The notes under the pieces were generated by a model. It searched no databases, had not been told where the DNA came from, and was given only the letters and a program-made list of their open reading frames with translations. A stretch of DNA of 64,000 nucleotides from Autumnicola tepida (GTDB taxonomy: Bacteria; Bacteroidota; Bacteroidia; Flavobacteriales; Flavobacteriaceae), in assembly GCF_031846485.1 (NCBI RefSeq), contig NZ_JAVRHQ010000015.1:1-64000 (forward strand), written 5' to 3'. The translations under genes and the position numbers were made by a program. Each line of letters begins with the position of its first letter. The stretch's first letter is position 1. Shown piece after piece: positions 33,996-43,811 of this stretch.

Positions 33996-35528
33996 ATGAG
34001 CAACTTAAAACAAGCTAAATCTGCTTTAATTTCCGTTTTCAGCAAAGACGGTTTGGCACCTATCGCAAAAAAACTTGACGAACTGGGGGTTACCATCTAT
34101 TCCACTGGCGGAACCGAAAAATTTATCAAAGACCTGGGTATTGATGTGATTCCCGTTGAAGATGTCACCTCTTATCCTTCAATTTTGGGCGGAAGGGTAA
34201 AAACACTCCACCCCAAGGTTTTTGGCGGCATACTTAATCGACAGGAAAATGAAGGTGATGTAAGCGAGCTTGAAAAATATGAAATTCCCCAGATAGACAT
34301 TGTGATTGTGGATTTATATCCTTTTGAAAAGACCGTGGTTTCGGGCGCTTCGGAACAGGATATTATTGAAAAAATAGATATTGGCGGGATTTCTTTAATT
34401 CGTGCCGCAGCCAAGAATTTTAAAGATGTGGTATGTGTTTCTTCTGTAGAAGATTACCAGGAATTCGAAAATCTGCTGAAGGAGAAAAATGGCGAAACCA
34501 GCATTGCCGACAGAAAAAGATTTGCGGCCAAAGCCTTTAATGTTTCTTCCCATTACGACACCGCGATTTTTAATTATTTTAACCAGGAAACCGAAATTCC
34601 CGCCTATAAAGAAAGCATCGGCACAGGCAAGCCCCTGCGTTACGGCGAGAACCCGCACCAGAAAGGAACTTTTTTTGGTGATTTTGACGCGGTTTTTGAC
34701 AAGTTGCACGGCAAGGAACTTTCGTACAACAACCTGCTTGATGTAGACGCGGCGGTGAACCTGATGGGCGAATTTAAAAACGACGCGCCTACTTTTGCGA
34801 TTTTGAAACATAATAACGCCTGCGGTCTCGCCCAAAGGGACAACATTCATCAGGCTTATATCGATGCCCTTGCAGGAGATCCGGTTTCAGCATTCGGCGG
34901 AATTCTTATCAGCAACGTGGAAATTGATAAAGCCACTGCTGAAGAAATCCACAAATTATTCTGTGAAGTGGTAATTGCCCCTTCCTTTTCTGCGGAAGCT
35001 GAAGAAATCCTGAAAGGAAAGAAAAACAGGATTTTACTTGTTCAGAAGGAGACAGAATTGCCGGAATCTCAGGTTAGAACCTGCCTTAACGGCGTTTTAG
35101 TCCAGGATAAAGACCTGAAAACCGATGCTGTTGAAGATTTAAAGTACGTTACAGATAATAAACCTACAGATGAGGAGTTATCTGACATGATATTTGCTTC
35201 CAAAATCTGCAAGCATACAAAATCGAACACTATCGTTTTAGCCAAAAACAAGCAACTATGCGCCAGCGGCACCGGGCAAACTTCCCGTGTAGATGCCCTG
35301 AGGCAGAGTATAGAAAAAGCCGGTTCCTTTAATTTTGACCTTAAAGGCGCGGTAATGGCAAGCGACGCGTTTTTCCCTTTCCCAGACTGTGTGGAAATAG
35401 CGGGAAATGCAGGGATAACTGCAGTAATACAGCCGGGCGGCTCTATAAAAGACCAGGACAGTATTGACTATTGCAGCAAAAATAATATTGCCATGGTGCT
35501 TACCGGAACGCGCCATTTTAAACATTAA
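33996..35528 (+). CDS. purH: Bifunctional AICAR formyltransferase / IMP cyclohydrolase
   Basis: This 510-residue enzyme catalyses the last two steps of purine synthesis. The N-terminal IMP cyclohydrolase (MGS-like) domain spans 1 to about 195, with STGGT, VEDVTSYPSILGGRVKTLHPKVFGGIL and GGISLIRAAAKN. The AICAR transformylase domain runs from about 200 to 510, with LRYGENPHQKG and the Lys-His dyad in ILKHNNACGLA. The end segment SDAFFPFPDCVEIAGNAGI is typical. It lies 39 bases before mreB, and the pair may be co-transcribed as in other flavobacteria. Confidence 0.97.
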   Translation: MSNLKQAKSALISVFSKDGLAPIAKKLDELGVTIYSTGGTEKFIKDLGIDVIPVEDVTSYPSILGGRVKTLHPKVFGGILNRQENEGDVSELEKYEIPQIDIVIVDLYPFEKTVVSGASEQDIIEKIDIGGISLIRAAAKNFKDVVCVSSVEDYQEFENLLKEKNGETSIADRKRFAAKAFNVSSHYDTAIFNYFNQETEIPAYKESIGTGKPLRYGENPHQKGTFFGDFDAVFDKLHGKELSYNNLLDVDAAVNLMGEFKNDAPTFAILKHNNACGLAQRDNIHQAYIDALAGDPVSAFGGILISNVEIDKATAEEIHKLFCEVVIAPSFSAEAEEILKGKKNRILLVQKETELPESQVRTCLNGVLVQDKDLKTDAVEDLKYVTDNKPTDEELSDMIFASKICKHTKSNTIVLAKNKQLCASGTGQTSRVDALRQSIEKAGSFNFDLKGAVMASDAFFPFPDCVEIAGNAGITAVIQPGGSIKDQDSIDYCSKNNIAMVLTGTRHFKH

Positions 35529-35567
35529 TTTTAGTACATTTACCAAACCTCAACACAGAATTATTAT

Positions 35568-36596
35568 ATGGGATTTTTCGACTTTCTCATTGAAGAAATA
35601 GCAATAGATTTAGGAACCGCGAACACCCTTATTATCCATAACGATAAGGTGGTGGTAGACAGTCCTTCCATTGTGGCCAGGGACAGGACTTCCGGAAAGA
35701 TTACCGCGGTAGGGAAAGAAGCTGCGATGATGCAGGGTAAAACCCATGAAAATATAAAAACAATCCGCCCCCTTAAAGACGGGGTTATTGCCGATTTTGA
35801 CGCGAGTGAGAAAATGCTCACCATGTTCATCAAGGAAATTCCGGCCCTGAAGAAAAAAATGTTCACTCCCGCCCTCAGAATGGTGATTTGCATCCCTTCC
35901 GGTATTACCGAGGTGGAAATGCGGGCGGTAAAGGAAAGCGCTGAACGCGTAAACGGGAAAGAGGTATATCTTATTCATGAGCCTATGGCTGCCGCAATTG
36001 GTATTGGTGTTGATATCATGCAGCCTAAAGGGAACATGATCGTGGATATAGGTGGCGGTACTACAGAAATTGCAGTGATTGCCCTGGGCGGTATAGTTTG
36101 CGATAAATCCATAAAAGTTGCGGGAGACGTTTTTACCAACGATATCGTGTATTACATGCGTACCCAGCATAACCTTTATGTAGGTGAACGTACTGCGGAA
36201 AAAATTAAAATCCAGATAGGTGCTGCCACTGAAGATTTAGAAGTTCCGCCGGAAGAAATGAGCGTGCAGGGACGGGACCTTTTAACCGGAAAGCCAAAAC
36301 AGGTAAATATCTCTTACCGCGAAGTGGCAAAAGCGCTGGATAAATCTATTCTTCGTATTGAAGACGCGGTTATGGAAACCCTTTCCCAAACTCCGCCGGA
36401 ACTTGCAGCCGATATTTACAATACCGGGATTTACCTTGCCGGCGGTGGTTCTATGTTAAGAGGCCTGGATAAAAGATTATCTCAAAAAACAGATTTACCA
36501 GTTTACATCGCTGAAGATCCGTTAAGAGCGGTTGTGAGAGGTACCGGAATAACTTTAAAGACATTAAACCGCTACAAGGGAGTTTTGATTAAGTAG
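35568..36596 (+). CDS. mreB: Rod shape-determining protein MreB
   Basis: This 342-residue bacterial actin polymerises under the inner membrane and directs the elongation machinery. The actin-fold phosphate and adenosine loops are seen as IDLGTANTLI, VDIGGGTTEIAV and GIYLAGGGSMLRGLD. Its length matches the family. It begins the mreB-mreC-mreD-PBP2-rodA block, with 14 bases to mreC. The N-terminal amphipathic MGFFDFLIEEI may help membrane binding. Confidence 0.97.
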   Translation: MGFFDFLIEEIAIDLGTANTLIIHNDKVVVDSPSIVARDRTSGKITAVGKEAAMMQGKTHENIKTIRPLKDGVIADFDASEKMLTMFIKEIPALKKKMFTPALRMVICIPSGITEVEMRAVKESAERVNGKEVYLIHEPMAAAIGIGVDIMQPKGNMIVDIGGGTTEIAVIALGGIVCDKSIKVAGDVFTNDIVYYMRTQHNLYVGERTAEKIKIQIGAATEDLEVPPEEMSVQGRDLLTGKPKQVNISYREVAKALDKSILRIEDAVMETLSQTPPELAADIYNTGIYLAGGGSMLRGLDKRLSQKTDLPVYIAEDPLRAVVRGTGITLKTLNRYKGVLIK

Positions 36597-36610
36597 GGAA
36601 AGAGCGTGTT

Positions 36611-37438
36611 ATGCAGCAAATATTTAATTTTCTTATCCGGAATAAGAATAATATTCTATTCTTATTACTGCTGGCGCTGTCTATATTTCTTACCATTCAA
36701 ACCCACTCTTTTCATAAAAGCAGGTTTATAAGCTCAGCCAATTTTGTAACCGGCGGGGTTTATAACTGGGCGAATAATTTTCAGACTTACCTTCATCTGG
36801 ACGAATATAACGCGAGGTTGCTAGAAGAAAATAAAGAACTTCGCAATATCATCACCAACCTGAATGTGAAAGATACCGCAGTTGCCGGGGATCATTTAGA
36901 TACCACCTCCTTTAGTGGAGATTATTATTTTAGGTCGGCAACGGTAATTAATAACAATTATTCCAAAGTAGACAACTACCTCACCATCAACAAAGGGGAA
37001 AACGATGGCATAGAACCCGAATTTGGCGTGGTGACCAGCAAGGGAATTATCGGGATTGTAGACCGGGTAAATGACCATTTTTCCAGGGTGATCTCCATAT
37101 TAAACAGCCGCTCCAAAATAAATGCCCAGCTGAGTAAAACCAATCATTTTGGGAGCCTGGTATGGAATGGCAAAGATCCCAACGTGGTGCAGCTTATTGA
37201 TGTGCCAAGGCAGGCACCGCTGCAACAGGGGGATACTATTATTACCGGAGGGCGCTCACTTATTTTCCCAAAAGGTTTGCCCATTGGAAGTATTAAAGAT
37301 TTTAGCCTGGACCCTACACAAAGCTATTATACCATAAACATCAACCTCTTTAATGATATGACTAATATTGGCTACGTTTATATTATTGAAAATGTAAATC
37401 GCGAGGAGATTGAATCTCTTGAAGACCTAGATGAATAG
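36611..37438 (+). CDS. mreC: Rod shape-determining protein MreC
   Basis: This 275-residue protein has one N-terminal membrane helix (about 13-30), a coiled-coil-forming segment (about 60-85) and a periplasmic beta-rich body (about 110-265), including VVTSKGIIGIVDRVNDHFSRV and GDTIITGGRSLIFPKGLPIG. MreC scaffolds PBP2 and RodA in the periplasm. Its end overlaps mreD by 8 bases, so translation is coupled. Confidence 0.95.
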   Translation: MQQIFNFLIRNKNNILFLLLLALSIFLTIQTHSFHKSRFISSANFVTGGVYNWANNFQTYLHLDEYNARLLEENKELRNIITNLNVKDTAVAGDHLDTTSFSGDYYFRSATVINNNYSKVDNYLTINKGENDGIEPEFGVVTSKGIIGIVDRVNDHFSRVISILNSRSKINAQLSKTNHFGSLVWNGKDPNVVQLIDVPRQAPLQQGDTIITGGRSLIFPKGLPIGSIKDFSLDPTQSYYTININLFNDMTNIGYVYIIENVNREEIESLEDLDE

Positions 37439-37937
37439 CAGTATTTTTTCAAATATCGCCCGTTTTATAGGACTGGTTTTCCTCCAGGTGCTGGTATTGA
37501 ACAACATCAATTTCCTGGGTTATATCAATCCTTATTTATATTTTCTATTTGTATTGCTGTACCCGTTTAACTCTAACAGGAGCCTGTTTTTGTTCCTGGC
37601 CTTCCTGCTTGGCATAAGTATTGATCTTTTTGAAGACAGTGGCGGCATTCATGCCGCGGCCTGTTTGGTGGCCGCTTTTGTAAGGCCGCATTTTTTAAGA
37701 TTTTCCTTTGGAATTAGTTACGATCATCAAACCTTACGGCTTGCAGCAACTCCATTTGGGGCACGGCTGAGCTATATTTTTTTAATGGTAATGGTGCATC
37801 ATTTTATCCTTTTTTCTTTGGAAATGTTTAGCTTTAGCCATATACTTTTAATTCTGAAAAAGACATTGTTTTCAGGCATTTTCACCATAATACTGGTCTT
37901 TTTAAGCCTTGCGTTATTCAGTAAAAAATACAGATGA
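37431..37937 (+). CDS. mreD: Rod shape-determining protein MreD
   Basis: This 168-residue protein has about five membrane helices and no sizeable soluble part. It is recognised mainly by its place between mreC and the PBP2 gene, its overlap with both (8 and 4 bases), and the hydrophobic MreD-like layout with a conserved IDLFEDSGGIHA segment. It is part of the elongasome. Confidence 0.88.
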   Translation: MNSSIFSNIARFIGLVFLQVLVLNNINFLGYINPYLYFLFVLLYPFNSNRSLFLFLAFLLGISIDLFEDSGGIHAAACLVAAFVRPHFLRFSFGISYDHQTLRLAATPFGARLSYIFLMVMVHHFILFSLEMFSFSHILLILKKTLFSGIFTIILVFLSLALFSKKYR

Positions 37938-39823
37938 GAAGAATACTCCTTTACATTTTAATTCTTACTACGGGAATTGCATTTCTTGGACGCCTTTTTT
38001 ATTTGCAGGTTATAGACACTTCATTTGCCGTAAGATCGCAGAACAATGCCATTAAGGTGGTTTACGATTATCCGCAGCGGGGTTATATATACGACCGCAA
38101 TGGGGAGCTGATGGTCTCCAATCAGCCTTCGTACGACGTAATGGTTATTCCACGTAACCTGAAGCCTTTCGATACTCTTGAATTTTGTAAAATCCTGAGT
38201 TTAACACCTAAAGAACTGGGCAAAAAGCTGGATAAAGCAAAAATATATTCGCCCATGTTGCCTTCAGTGGTTATTCCGCAGCTCACCAAAAGCGAATATG
38301 CCATTCTTCAGGAGAAAATGAGGAAATACGAAGGCTTTTATATTCAGAAGAGGTCTTTACGTGACTATCAGGTAAACCACAGCTCAAATGTACTGGGGTA
38401 TATAGCTGAAGTGAACCAGCATATCGTGAACTCCAACCCCTACTACATTTCCGGAGATTTAATAGGCCGTGCTGGGGTGGAGAGTTATTATGAAGATACT
38501 CTGCGCGGAGTTAAAGGGGTAAAATATATTCAGAAGGACCGTTTTAATAGGGATATTGGCCCTTATAAGGACGGCATTTACGACACGCTCCCCGAAAAAG
38601 GCAAAGATATCACCATAACTATAGATGTCGCCTTACAGGCCTACGGCACAAAACTCATGCAGGGCAAAAGAGGCGGGATTGTGGCTATAGAACCCGGAAG
38701 TGGTGAAATTTTATCTTTGATAACCGCCCCCACTTATGACCCTGCAAAACTTGTGGGCCGCAAACGTTCTGCAAATTTTACCGAACTTTACTACGACACC
38801 ATCGCAAAGCCGCTTTATGACCGCGGGCTCCTGGCAGAATACCCTCCGGGATCGCCATTTAAAACACTTAACGCGCTTATTGGCCTCCAGGAAGGGGTGG
38901 TAGATACCGATGATGCCTTTAGCTGCCACCACGGCTACAGCTATGGCCGCGGAAGGAAGCTTGGCTGTCACTCTCATTCGAGTCCGCTGGCGATGATTCC
39001 CGGCATTGCGCAATCCTGCAACTCTTACTTCGCTCAGGTTTACCGCAAGATCATCGAAAAATATCCTACACCACAGGAAGGTATAGACGCCTGGAATGCG
39101 CACCTTAAAAGCTTTGGCCTCGGCGATTACCTTGGATCTGATTTAAGCACAGGCCGGCCCGGGAAAATCCCCAATTCCAACTACTATAACCAGATTTACG
39201 ATTATCCCACTTATAAATGGTATGCCACTGCAACGCTTTCTAATGCGATTGGCCAGGGGGAAGTGCTAATGACCCCCGTACAACTGGCAAATATGGCTGC
39301 TACCATTGGAAACCGGGGCTGGTATTATACTCCCCACATCCTTAAAAAAGTAGAAGGTAAAGATATTGAAGATGAAAAATATACTACAAAAAACATCACC
39401 TCGATAGATGCCCAAAATTTTGAACCTGTTGTAGAAGGAATGCACCAGGTGTATAAAAATGGTACAGCCTCCAGCCTTCAAATCCCGGGGATAGAAATTG
39501 CAGGAAAAACGGGAACAGCAGAAAACTTTACCAAAGTGAACGGTAAAAGGGCTCAGCTTACAGACCATTCCATTTTTGTGGCCTTCGCTCCTGTAGACAA
39601 TCCAAAAATCGCCATTGCCGTTTTTGTGGAGAACGGTTACTGGGGAAGCCGTTATGCAGGCAGGATTGCCAGCCTTATGATTGAAAAATACCTGAAGGGC
39701 ACCATTACAAGGACCGATTTAGAGGAGTGGGTGCTAAACCACAGCCTTGAAGAAGAGTACAAAAAACCGCTGCAGGACGAACCTTTTTTAATAAATGATG
39801 GCAAGAAGTACGGCTGGCTTTGA
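37934..39823 (+). CDS. mrdA: Penicillin-binding protein 2 (elongation transpeptidase)
   Basis: This 629-residue class B PBP cross-links peptidoglycan during side-wall growth. It has one membrane helix (about 4-26), a pedestal/dimerisation region and a C-terminal transpeptidase. The catalytic motifs are SPFK (Ser307, Lys310), SCN (361-363) and KTG (525-527). A head region (GRAGVESYYEDTLRG) matches PBP2. The segment between SxxK and SxN contains several His and Cys (CHHGYSYGRGRKLGCHSHS). Its end overlaps rodA. Confidence 0.95.
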   Translation: MRRILLYILILTTGIAFLGRLFYLQVIDTSFAVRSQNNAIKVVYDYPQRGYIYDRNGELMVSNQPSYDVMVIPRNLKPFDTLEFCKILSLTPKELGKKLDKAKIYSPMLPSVVIPQLTKSEYAILQEKMRKYEGFYIQKRSLRDYQVNHSSNVLGYIAEVNQHIVNSNPYYISGDLIGRAGVESYYEDTLRGVKGVKYIQKDRFNRDIGPYKDGIYDTLPEKGKDITITIDVALQAYGTKLMQGKRGGIVAIEPGSGEILSLITAPTYDPAKLVGRKRSANFTELYYDTIAKPLYDRGLLAEYPPGSPFKTLNALIGLQEGVVDTDDAFSCHHGYSYGRGRKLGCHSHSSPLAMIPGIAQSCNSYFAQVYRKIIEKYPTPQEGIDAWNAHLKSFGLGDYLGSDLSTGRPGKIPNSNYYNQIYDYPTYKWYATATLSNAIGQGEVLMTPVQLANMAATIGNRGWYYTPHILKKVEGKDIEDEKYTTKNITSIDAQNFEPVVEGMHQVYKNGTASSLQIPGIEIAGKTGTAENFTKVNGKRAQLTDHSIFVAFAPVDNPKIAIAVFVENGYWGSRYAGRIASLMIEKYLKGTITRTDLEEWVLNHSLEEEYKKPLQDEPFLINDGKKYGWL

Positions 39824-41045
39824 TTGGCTAACGATTTTTATTTACGTAATACTGGTTTTTTTTGGCTGGGCCAATATTTACTCGGCTTCCCTGGGTGATG
39901 CCGCAAGTTCTTATTTTGACCTGGACCAGGTCTATGGAAAACAGGGCCTGTGGATTGTCCTTAGCTTTTTGCTTATCATTATTGTGCTCTCCATAGAAGC
40001 TAAGTTCTACCAGCGCTTTTCCAGCGTAATTTATATTATCTCCCTGCTCTCTTTAGCAGGGCTTTATGTATTCGGAAAAACCATTTCGGGGGCAACCTCC
40101 TGGTACTCTTTTGGCGGCCTGAGCATTCAGCCCTCTGAATTTGCCAAAATGGCCACTGCCCTTGCCCTTGCAAAATACCTGAGTGATATCCAAACCAATA
40201 TCGGGAAGCTAAGCCATCAGTTTAAAGCTTTTATCATTATTGCCCTTCCGGCCCTTCTTATTGTACCCCAGCCTGATCCCGGAAGCGCCCTGGTTTATGC
40301 AGCCTTCTTTTTTCCATTATACCGCGAAGGCCTTTCCGCACTGTACCTCATCATAGGATTTTCCGGAGTAGCAGTATTTATCCTCACATTGCTGGCAGGG
40401 CCTGTTTGGGTAAGTATAGGAGCTGTGATTCTAGGACTCGCCCTTATATTTATGAAAAAAAGGCGCCGGCCAAACCGCTTTATTATCACAAGCCTTATGG
40501 CACTTGCCATTGGCTTATCCTTTTCTGTAAATTATATATTTGAAAACATTTTTGAACAGCGCCACCGGGACCGCTTTAATATTGTACTGGGAAAGGAAGT
40601 GGATTCCCGCGGAATTGGCTATAACACCAACCAAAGCGAAATTGCCATTGGCAGCGGCGGCTGGCTTGGCAAAGGCTGGACCGAAGGTACGCAGACTAAA
40701 GGCCATTTTGTTCCTGAACAGCATACAGACTATATCTTTAGTACGGTGGGGGAAGAATGGGGCTTTGTAGGCAGCGCACTGGTGGTGATCCTTTTTGTGA
40801 TGCTCCTCCTGCGCCTAATTGTTCTCGCGGAAAGACAAAAAACACAGTTTAACCGTATTTACGGATACAGCGTGATTGGCATTATGTTTATCCACTTTCT
40901 GGTAAATATTGGGATGGTAATTGGAGTATTTCCCACCGTGGGGATTCCGTTGCCGTTTTTTAGTTACGGAGGCTCGGGCTTATGGGGTTTTACCGTCCTG
41001 CTCTTTATCTTCATTAAGCTGGACTCCGAAAGAATGTCGTTTTAA
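39795..41045 (+). CDS. rodA: Rod shape-determining protein RodA (SEDS glycosyltransferase)
   Basis: This 416-residue polytopic SEDS protein polymerises lipid II together with PBP2. Signature segments are SGATSWYSFGGLSIQPSEFAK, HTDYIFSTVGEEWGF and PFFSYGGSG near the end. It has about ten membrane helices. Its start overlaps the PBP2 gene by 29 bases (ATG 39795, or ATG 39798), so translation is likely coupled. It closes the block, and about 480 bases of mostly non-coding DNA follow. Confidence 0.95.
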   Translation: MMARSTAGFDWLTIFIYVILVFFGWANIYSASLGDAASSYFDLDQVYGKQGLWIVLSFLLIIIVLSIEAKFYQRFSSVIYIISLLSLAGLYVFGKTISGATSWYSFGGLSIQPSEFAKMATALALAKYLSDIQTNIGKLSHQFKAFIIIALPALLIVPQPDPGSALVYAAFFFPLYREGLSALYLIIGFSGVAVFILTLLAGPVWVSIGAVILGLALIFMKKRRRPNRFIITSLMALAIGLSFSVNYIFENIFEQRHRDRFNIVLGKEVDSRGIGYNTNQSEIAIGSGGWLGKGWTEGTQTKGHFVPEQHTDYIFSTVGEEWGFVGSALVVILFVMLLLRLIVLAERQKTQFNRIYGYSVIGIMFIHFLVNIGMVIGVFPTVGIPLPFFSYGGSGLWGFTVLLFIFIKLDSERMSF

Positions 41046-41200
41046 ATTTTTAAACAATCAGATGTAACTGTGGAGAGGGCATTCTTCTCCAAATTTACTT
41101 CCTCATACTATTTCTTAGAACCAGTTCGCGTTAGTAATTATCCTGAGATTTCTGCCTGTAATTCTTTCGTGTTGTTGAACATAAAGCATTTTCCTGATTA

Positions 41201-41262
41201 GGGCGCGCCCTCCGGGCCGGGCTATACGCGCTACATGGTAGCCGCTCCTATCCCTCGCGCAG
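41201..41262 (-). repeat. TAGCCCGGCC-type dispersed element, copy 2
   Basis: Read on the minus strand, a small hairpin GCTAC-CAT-GTAGC is followed by GCGTATAGCCCGGCCCGGAGGGCGCGCCC. The order of parts and the ATAGCCCGGCC core match copy 1 at 567-640. The C/G-rich arm can pair with itself (GGGCGCGCCC). Confidence 0.55.
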
Positions 41263-41466
41263 GTATTTTTGTTAATGTGTGATATTAATAAAAACTCTAT
41301 GTCTAACTCATTATCCATAATTTTTAAGATCCTGTAGCTCCCTGGATAAGAAGGATAGTCATACTTCAATCTTCACTTATCCGCACTGCTCCACAACTAA
41401 AAGCAATGCCGCAACCAGCAAAATTATTACCGGATAAATAAATTTCCTTTTCATAAAGAATTCAGT

Positions 41467-41499
41467 TAAAAAATTAGCGCCCCGATTACTCAGGGCGCT
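41467..41499 (-). terminator. Intrinsic terminator after the tail-specific protease gene
   Basis: AGCGCCC and GGGCGCT pair across 10 bases. On the minus strand the stem is followed by AATTTTTT. It lies about 26 bases past the stop. Confidence 0.88.
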
Positions 41500-41524
41500 T
41501 TATATAATAAGTATAGAATATTAT

Positions 41525-43687
41525 TTAATCTTTTATGTTTGCGTATTTAGACTTTGACTTGTTGATGTTATTCATCTTCATGTCTGCAAGTACATTTATG
41601 GCTTCTTCCATATACACGTCACTGCTAAGGCTCTTATGCCACCTATCCCTTTTTTCTTTCAAAGTAGAGTCGGTCTCAAATTCTTTCTCTTCATAAGGAA
41701 GGGAAGTGAAAGAAAGGTGAGTATCATAATCTTTAAGAGAATCAAAACGCTTGGCGCGCTCGGTTTGTTCTTCCACATTGGCGGAATATTCATCATAATT
41801 TAATGAATAATCATTGTCTTCACTCTGATTTTTGATCCACTGCGCGTTTTCCTCTATCAGTTTTAGTTGTGCATTTTGGCTCATACGCTCTTTACTGCTG
41901 GCTATGGCCTCATCAAAATCTACATAACCGTCCCAAACATCATATTTGGCAGGATCTATTTTATCCCATGGCAGCGGGTTTTCCTGGTCTTTTTCACCTA
42001 TATCCACAAAGCTATAACGGTCTGGCACCACCACATCACTCTTCACTCCTTCAAGTTGTGTTGAACCACCATTTACTCTATAAAACTTTTGGGTGGTTAA
42101 TTTAAGTGCTCCGAGATCACCATATTCGTTATTTCTAAGCCACCGGTTAAGGTCGATCACATTCTGAACGGTACCTTTACCATAGGTTTGCTTACTACCA
42201 ATAATAATCGCCCTTTTATAATCCTGCATTGCAGCAGCAAGAATTTCTGAAGCGGAAGCTGAAAGTTCATTTACCAGGATTACCAGCGGGCCATCCCAAA
42301 GCACTTCAGGATCTTCATCTTTAAGCACTTCTTTTCTTTGTCCGTTAGATTTCACCTGAACCACCGGCCCTTCTTCAATAAACAATCCTGCAATATCCAC
42401 AACGGTCTTAAGGGATCCACCACCATTGTTCCTAAGGTCCAGTACAAGGCCCTGCATGTTTTGTTCTTTCAGGCGGATAATGTCTTTTTTGATATCTGAA
42501 GCCGCATTACGCTCTTCATAATCTTCCATATTAAAGTAAAATTTTGGCAGATTAATTATTCCATATTTCTTACCGTCTTTTTCCACCATAGAGGTTTTAG
42601 CGTACGTTTCTTCAATTTCCACCACATCCCGGGTTATGGTTACCTCTTCAATATTTCCCATCAGTTTCTTACGGACAGTAAGAGTAACCTGCGTTCCTTT
42701 TGGGCCTTTAATTAAATCAACCGCATCGTTAAGCCTCATGCCCACAATGCTCACGGCATCATCTTCATCTTCCTGTTTTACCTTCAGAATTTCATCTCCT
42801 TCATCCAGTTCTTCACTTCTCCAGGCCGGACCGCCGGAAATTACTTCAGTAATGGTGATGTTATCGCTTTTTTTCTGAAGCCTCGCTCCAATCCCTTCCA
42901 GCTTACCAGACATGGCAATATCGAAACGATCCTTGTCCTGTGGCGCAAAATAGAAGGTATGTGGATCAAATTCTTCCACAATAGAATTGATGTAAACCGA
43001 AAAATAATCTTCTCTTTCCAGATCATCGGTAAAATCGTAATATTCATCCAATGTTCCCAAAGTTGTTTCTCTGGCTTGTTTTTCAAGTTCTGTATCAGAT
43101 TTGATCTCGTAATCAGGATCATTATCTTTTTTAGCTTCTTCCTGGTCTTTCAGGTCACGGTATGTTACCAAAGTAGAGAACTTGAGCTGCTTTCTCCAAC
43201 GCTCCTTCATTTCTTCTTTGGAAGACACATAATCCAGGTCGTCATAATCTGTATTAATACTTTCTTTTTTGCTGAAATCAAAAGGCTCTGCAAGCAAATC
43301 CTTGTACATCGCCCTGGTCTCTTCCATTCGTTTGTTTAGGGTAGAATAAGCAAGGTCAAAAAATTCTATCTCCTTGTTCTGGATCTGGTCATCGATCTTA
43401 TCCTTGTATTTACTGAATTTTTCTACATCGCTGGCATAAAGAAACCGCTTGGACGGATCCAGGGCTTCCAAAAAATCTCCATAAACATTGGCAGAAAATT
43501 CGTCGTTAATTTCTTTTGCATCATAATGCCCCTGGTTAAGGACATAAGTAATTAGATCTATTAAAAGCTTATCTTTATTTGGATCTTCAAACTTTTTGGT
43601 CGTAAAACTACATGCCGATGCCGCCATCACCATCAGCATTATTAGTATTTTAAAATTTCTTTTCATAAACTTCATAAGTTTCATCAT
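41525..43687 (-). CDS. Carboxy-terminal processing (tail-specific) protease, Prc-like
   Basis: This serine protease of about 720 residues cuts proteins from non-polar C-termini in the periplasm. It has a lipoprotein-like signal (MAASACS in the first 30 residues) and an N-terminal helical domain. A PDZ domain follows (SGGPAWRSEELDEGDEILKV), then the S41 core with catalytic Ser in NELSASASE and Lys in GSKQTYGKGTVQ, and a long C-terminal DUF3340-type region. The frame extends to 43741, but those codons lack signal features, so ATG 43687 (or 43666) is preferred. It is divergent from surE. Confidence 0.93.
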   Translation of the reverse strand: MMKLMKFMKRNFKILIMLMVMAASACSFTTKKFEDPNKDKLLIDLITYVLNQGHYDAKEINDEFSANVYGDFLEALDPSKRFLYASDVEKFSKYKDKIDDQIQNKEIEFFDLAYSTLNKRMEETRAMYKDLLAEPFDFSKKESINTDYDDLDYVSSKEEMKERWRKQLKFSTLVTYRDLKDQEEAKKDNDPDYEIKSDTELEKQARETTLGTLDEYYDFTDDLEREDYFSVYINSIVEEFDPHTFYFAPQDKDRFDIAMSGKLEGIGARLQKKSDNITITEVISGGPAWRSEELDEGDEILKVKQEDEDDAVSIVGMRLNDAVDLIKGPKGTQVTLTVRKKLMGNIEEVTITRDVVEIEETYAKTSMVEKDGKKYGIINLPKFYFNMEDYEERNAASDIKKDIIRLKEQNMQGLVLDLRNNGGGSLKTVVDIAGLFIEEGPVVQVKSNGQRKEVLKDEDPEVLWDGPLVILVNELSASASEILAAAMQDYKRAIIIGSKQTYGKGTVQNVIDLNRWLRNNEYGDLGALKLTTQKFYRVNGGSTQLEGVKSDVVVPDRYSFVDIGEKDQENPLPWDKIDPAKYDVWDGYVDFDEAIASSKERMSQNAQLKLIEENAQWIKNQSEDNDYSLNYDEYSANVEEQTERAKRFDSLKDYDTHLSFTSLPYEEKEFETDSTLKEKRDRWHKSLSSDVYMEEAINVLADMKMNNINKSKSKYANIKD

Positions 43688-43811
43688 TATTCTTCTCCCA
43701 AATACATTAAAAATTATGCCAACCTTGGAGAGGCACTGCATTTTTTGTTAAAGCACTAAGATAAGCTTTCCTTCGGAAATTACTATTTTAGCCCGTGTAA
43801 AATAATTTGAT

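Larger units (their letters stand above)
41046..41524. other. Gap with repeat element, possible toxin remnant and small ORF
   Basis: This gap between rodA and the tail-specific protease holds one copy of the TAGCCCGGCC-type element (41201-41262). It also holds a minus-strand fragment at about 41265-41369 reading GSYRILKIMDNELDIEFLLISH, which has the spacing of the end of a RelE/ParE toxin. A 25-codon minus-strand ORF at 41377-41454 (a membrane-helix-like MKRKFIYPVIILLVAALLL start) follows. The terminator of the protease gene lies at 41467-41499. None of the coding calls is strong. The longer open frame over 41115-41369 runs through the repeat and uses a TTG start, so it is not called as a gene. 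Confidence 0.45.

Noticed and set aside
35610..36170. 186-codon minus-strand frame inside mreB
   Set aside because: Shadow of mreB.
41115..41369. 84-codon minus-strand gene
   Set aside because: TTG start, runs through a repeat element; only a possible toxin remnant is considered.
43688..43741. Longer start of the tail-specific protease
   Set aside because: The extra 18 codons have no signal-peptide character; ATG 43687 or 43666 fits better.
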